Positions 5,589 to 5,616 of a stretch of 5,616 nt of DNA are shown here, piece after piece. Source of the stretch: Actinobacteria bacterium UBA5975 (GTDB lineage Bacteria; Actinomycetota; Actinomycetes; Nanopelagicales; Nanopelagicaceae). The position numbers were made by a program, and so were the translations under genes. The stretch covers positions 1-5,616 of the forward strand of contig DJBN01000090.1 of assembly GCA_002430075.1 (NCBI GenBank). Direction: 5' to 3'. The notes under the pieces were generated by a model. The model was not told where the DNA came from, searched no databases, and saw only the letters and a program-made list of their open reading frames with translations. Position 1 is the first letter of the stretch. Each line of letters begins with the position of its first letter.

Positions 5589-5616
5589 ATGGCGGCTAAA
5601 GACTTGTACGAGAAGG
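5589..5616 (+). CDS. dnaJ: Chaperone DnaJ, N-terminal fragment (runs off the window)
   Basis: Only nine codons are visible, reading MAAKDLYEK, beginning 8 bases after the grpE stop. In actinobacteria the DnaJ that follows grpE carries a short N-terminal extension with a K-D-(F/L)-Y-like motif ahead of the J domain, which this resembles. The call rests mainly on position after dnaK-grpE. DnaJ would deliver substrates to DnaK and stimulate its ATPase. No clear Shine-Dalgarno precedes it; coupling to grpE is plausible. The J domain with its HPD motif lies beyond the window. Confidence 0.75.

Overview
This window comes from a fairly AT-rich, monoderm-type actinobacterium, read at its replication origin. 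The protein clues are actinobacterial: the RecF signature region (SHGESWSMA), a DciA/DUF721 protein ending in GRGPRDTYG, and a DnaK lacking the insertion that Gram-negative DnaKs carry after the first nucleotide-binding subdomain. A HspR-type operator (HAIR) in front of dnaK points the same way. Low GC, short spacers and compact proteins suggest a streamlined lineage such as freshwater Nanopelagicales (acI) or relatives. That taxonomic step is inference.

Layout, all genes on the + strand. Positions 1-320 are non-coding and hold the origin: six DnaA boxes (three on each strand, pointing towards each other), a GC-rich spacer, a run of DnaA-trios and an AT-rich unwinding segment, then a probable dnaN promoter. 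dnaN (321-1451), recF (1474-2559) and dciA (2556-3023) follow as a tight block. Positions 3024-3205 are a 182-base regulatory gap with an inverted-repeat operator matching the HspR consensus, a candidate -10 and a strong ribosome binding site. dnaK (3206-5038), grpE (5071-5580) and the first nine codons of dnaJ (5589 to the window end) complete the window.

How the genes work together: DnaA bound at the boxes would open the duplex at the trio/AT-rich segment. DciA helps place the DnaB helicase, DnaN clamps the polymerase, and RecF links stalled or gapped forks to recombinational repair. The second block is the Hsp70 machine: DnaK (ATPase and substrate binding), GrpE (nucleotide exchange) and DnaJ (co-chaperone). 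It is probably autoregulated through HspR, whose gene often ends this operon but would lie outside the window.

The main points of interest are the complete and symmetrical origin, a three-half-site HspR operator, and the unusual junction where the dnaK operon sits where gyrB-gyrA normally follow dciA. No mobile element, CRISPR array, tRNA or rRNA was seen, and I found no convincing novel gene system.
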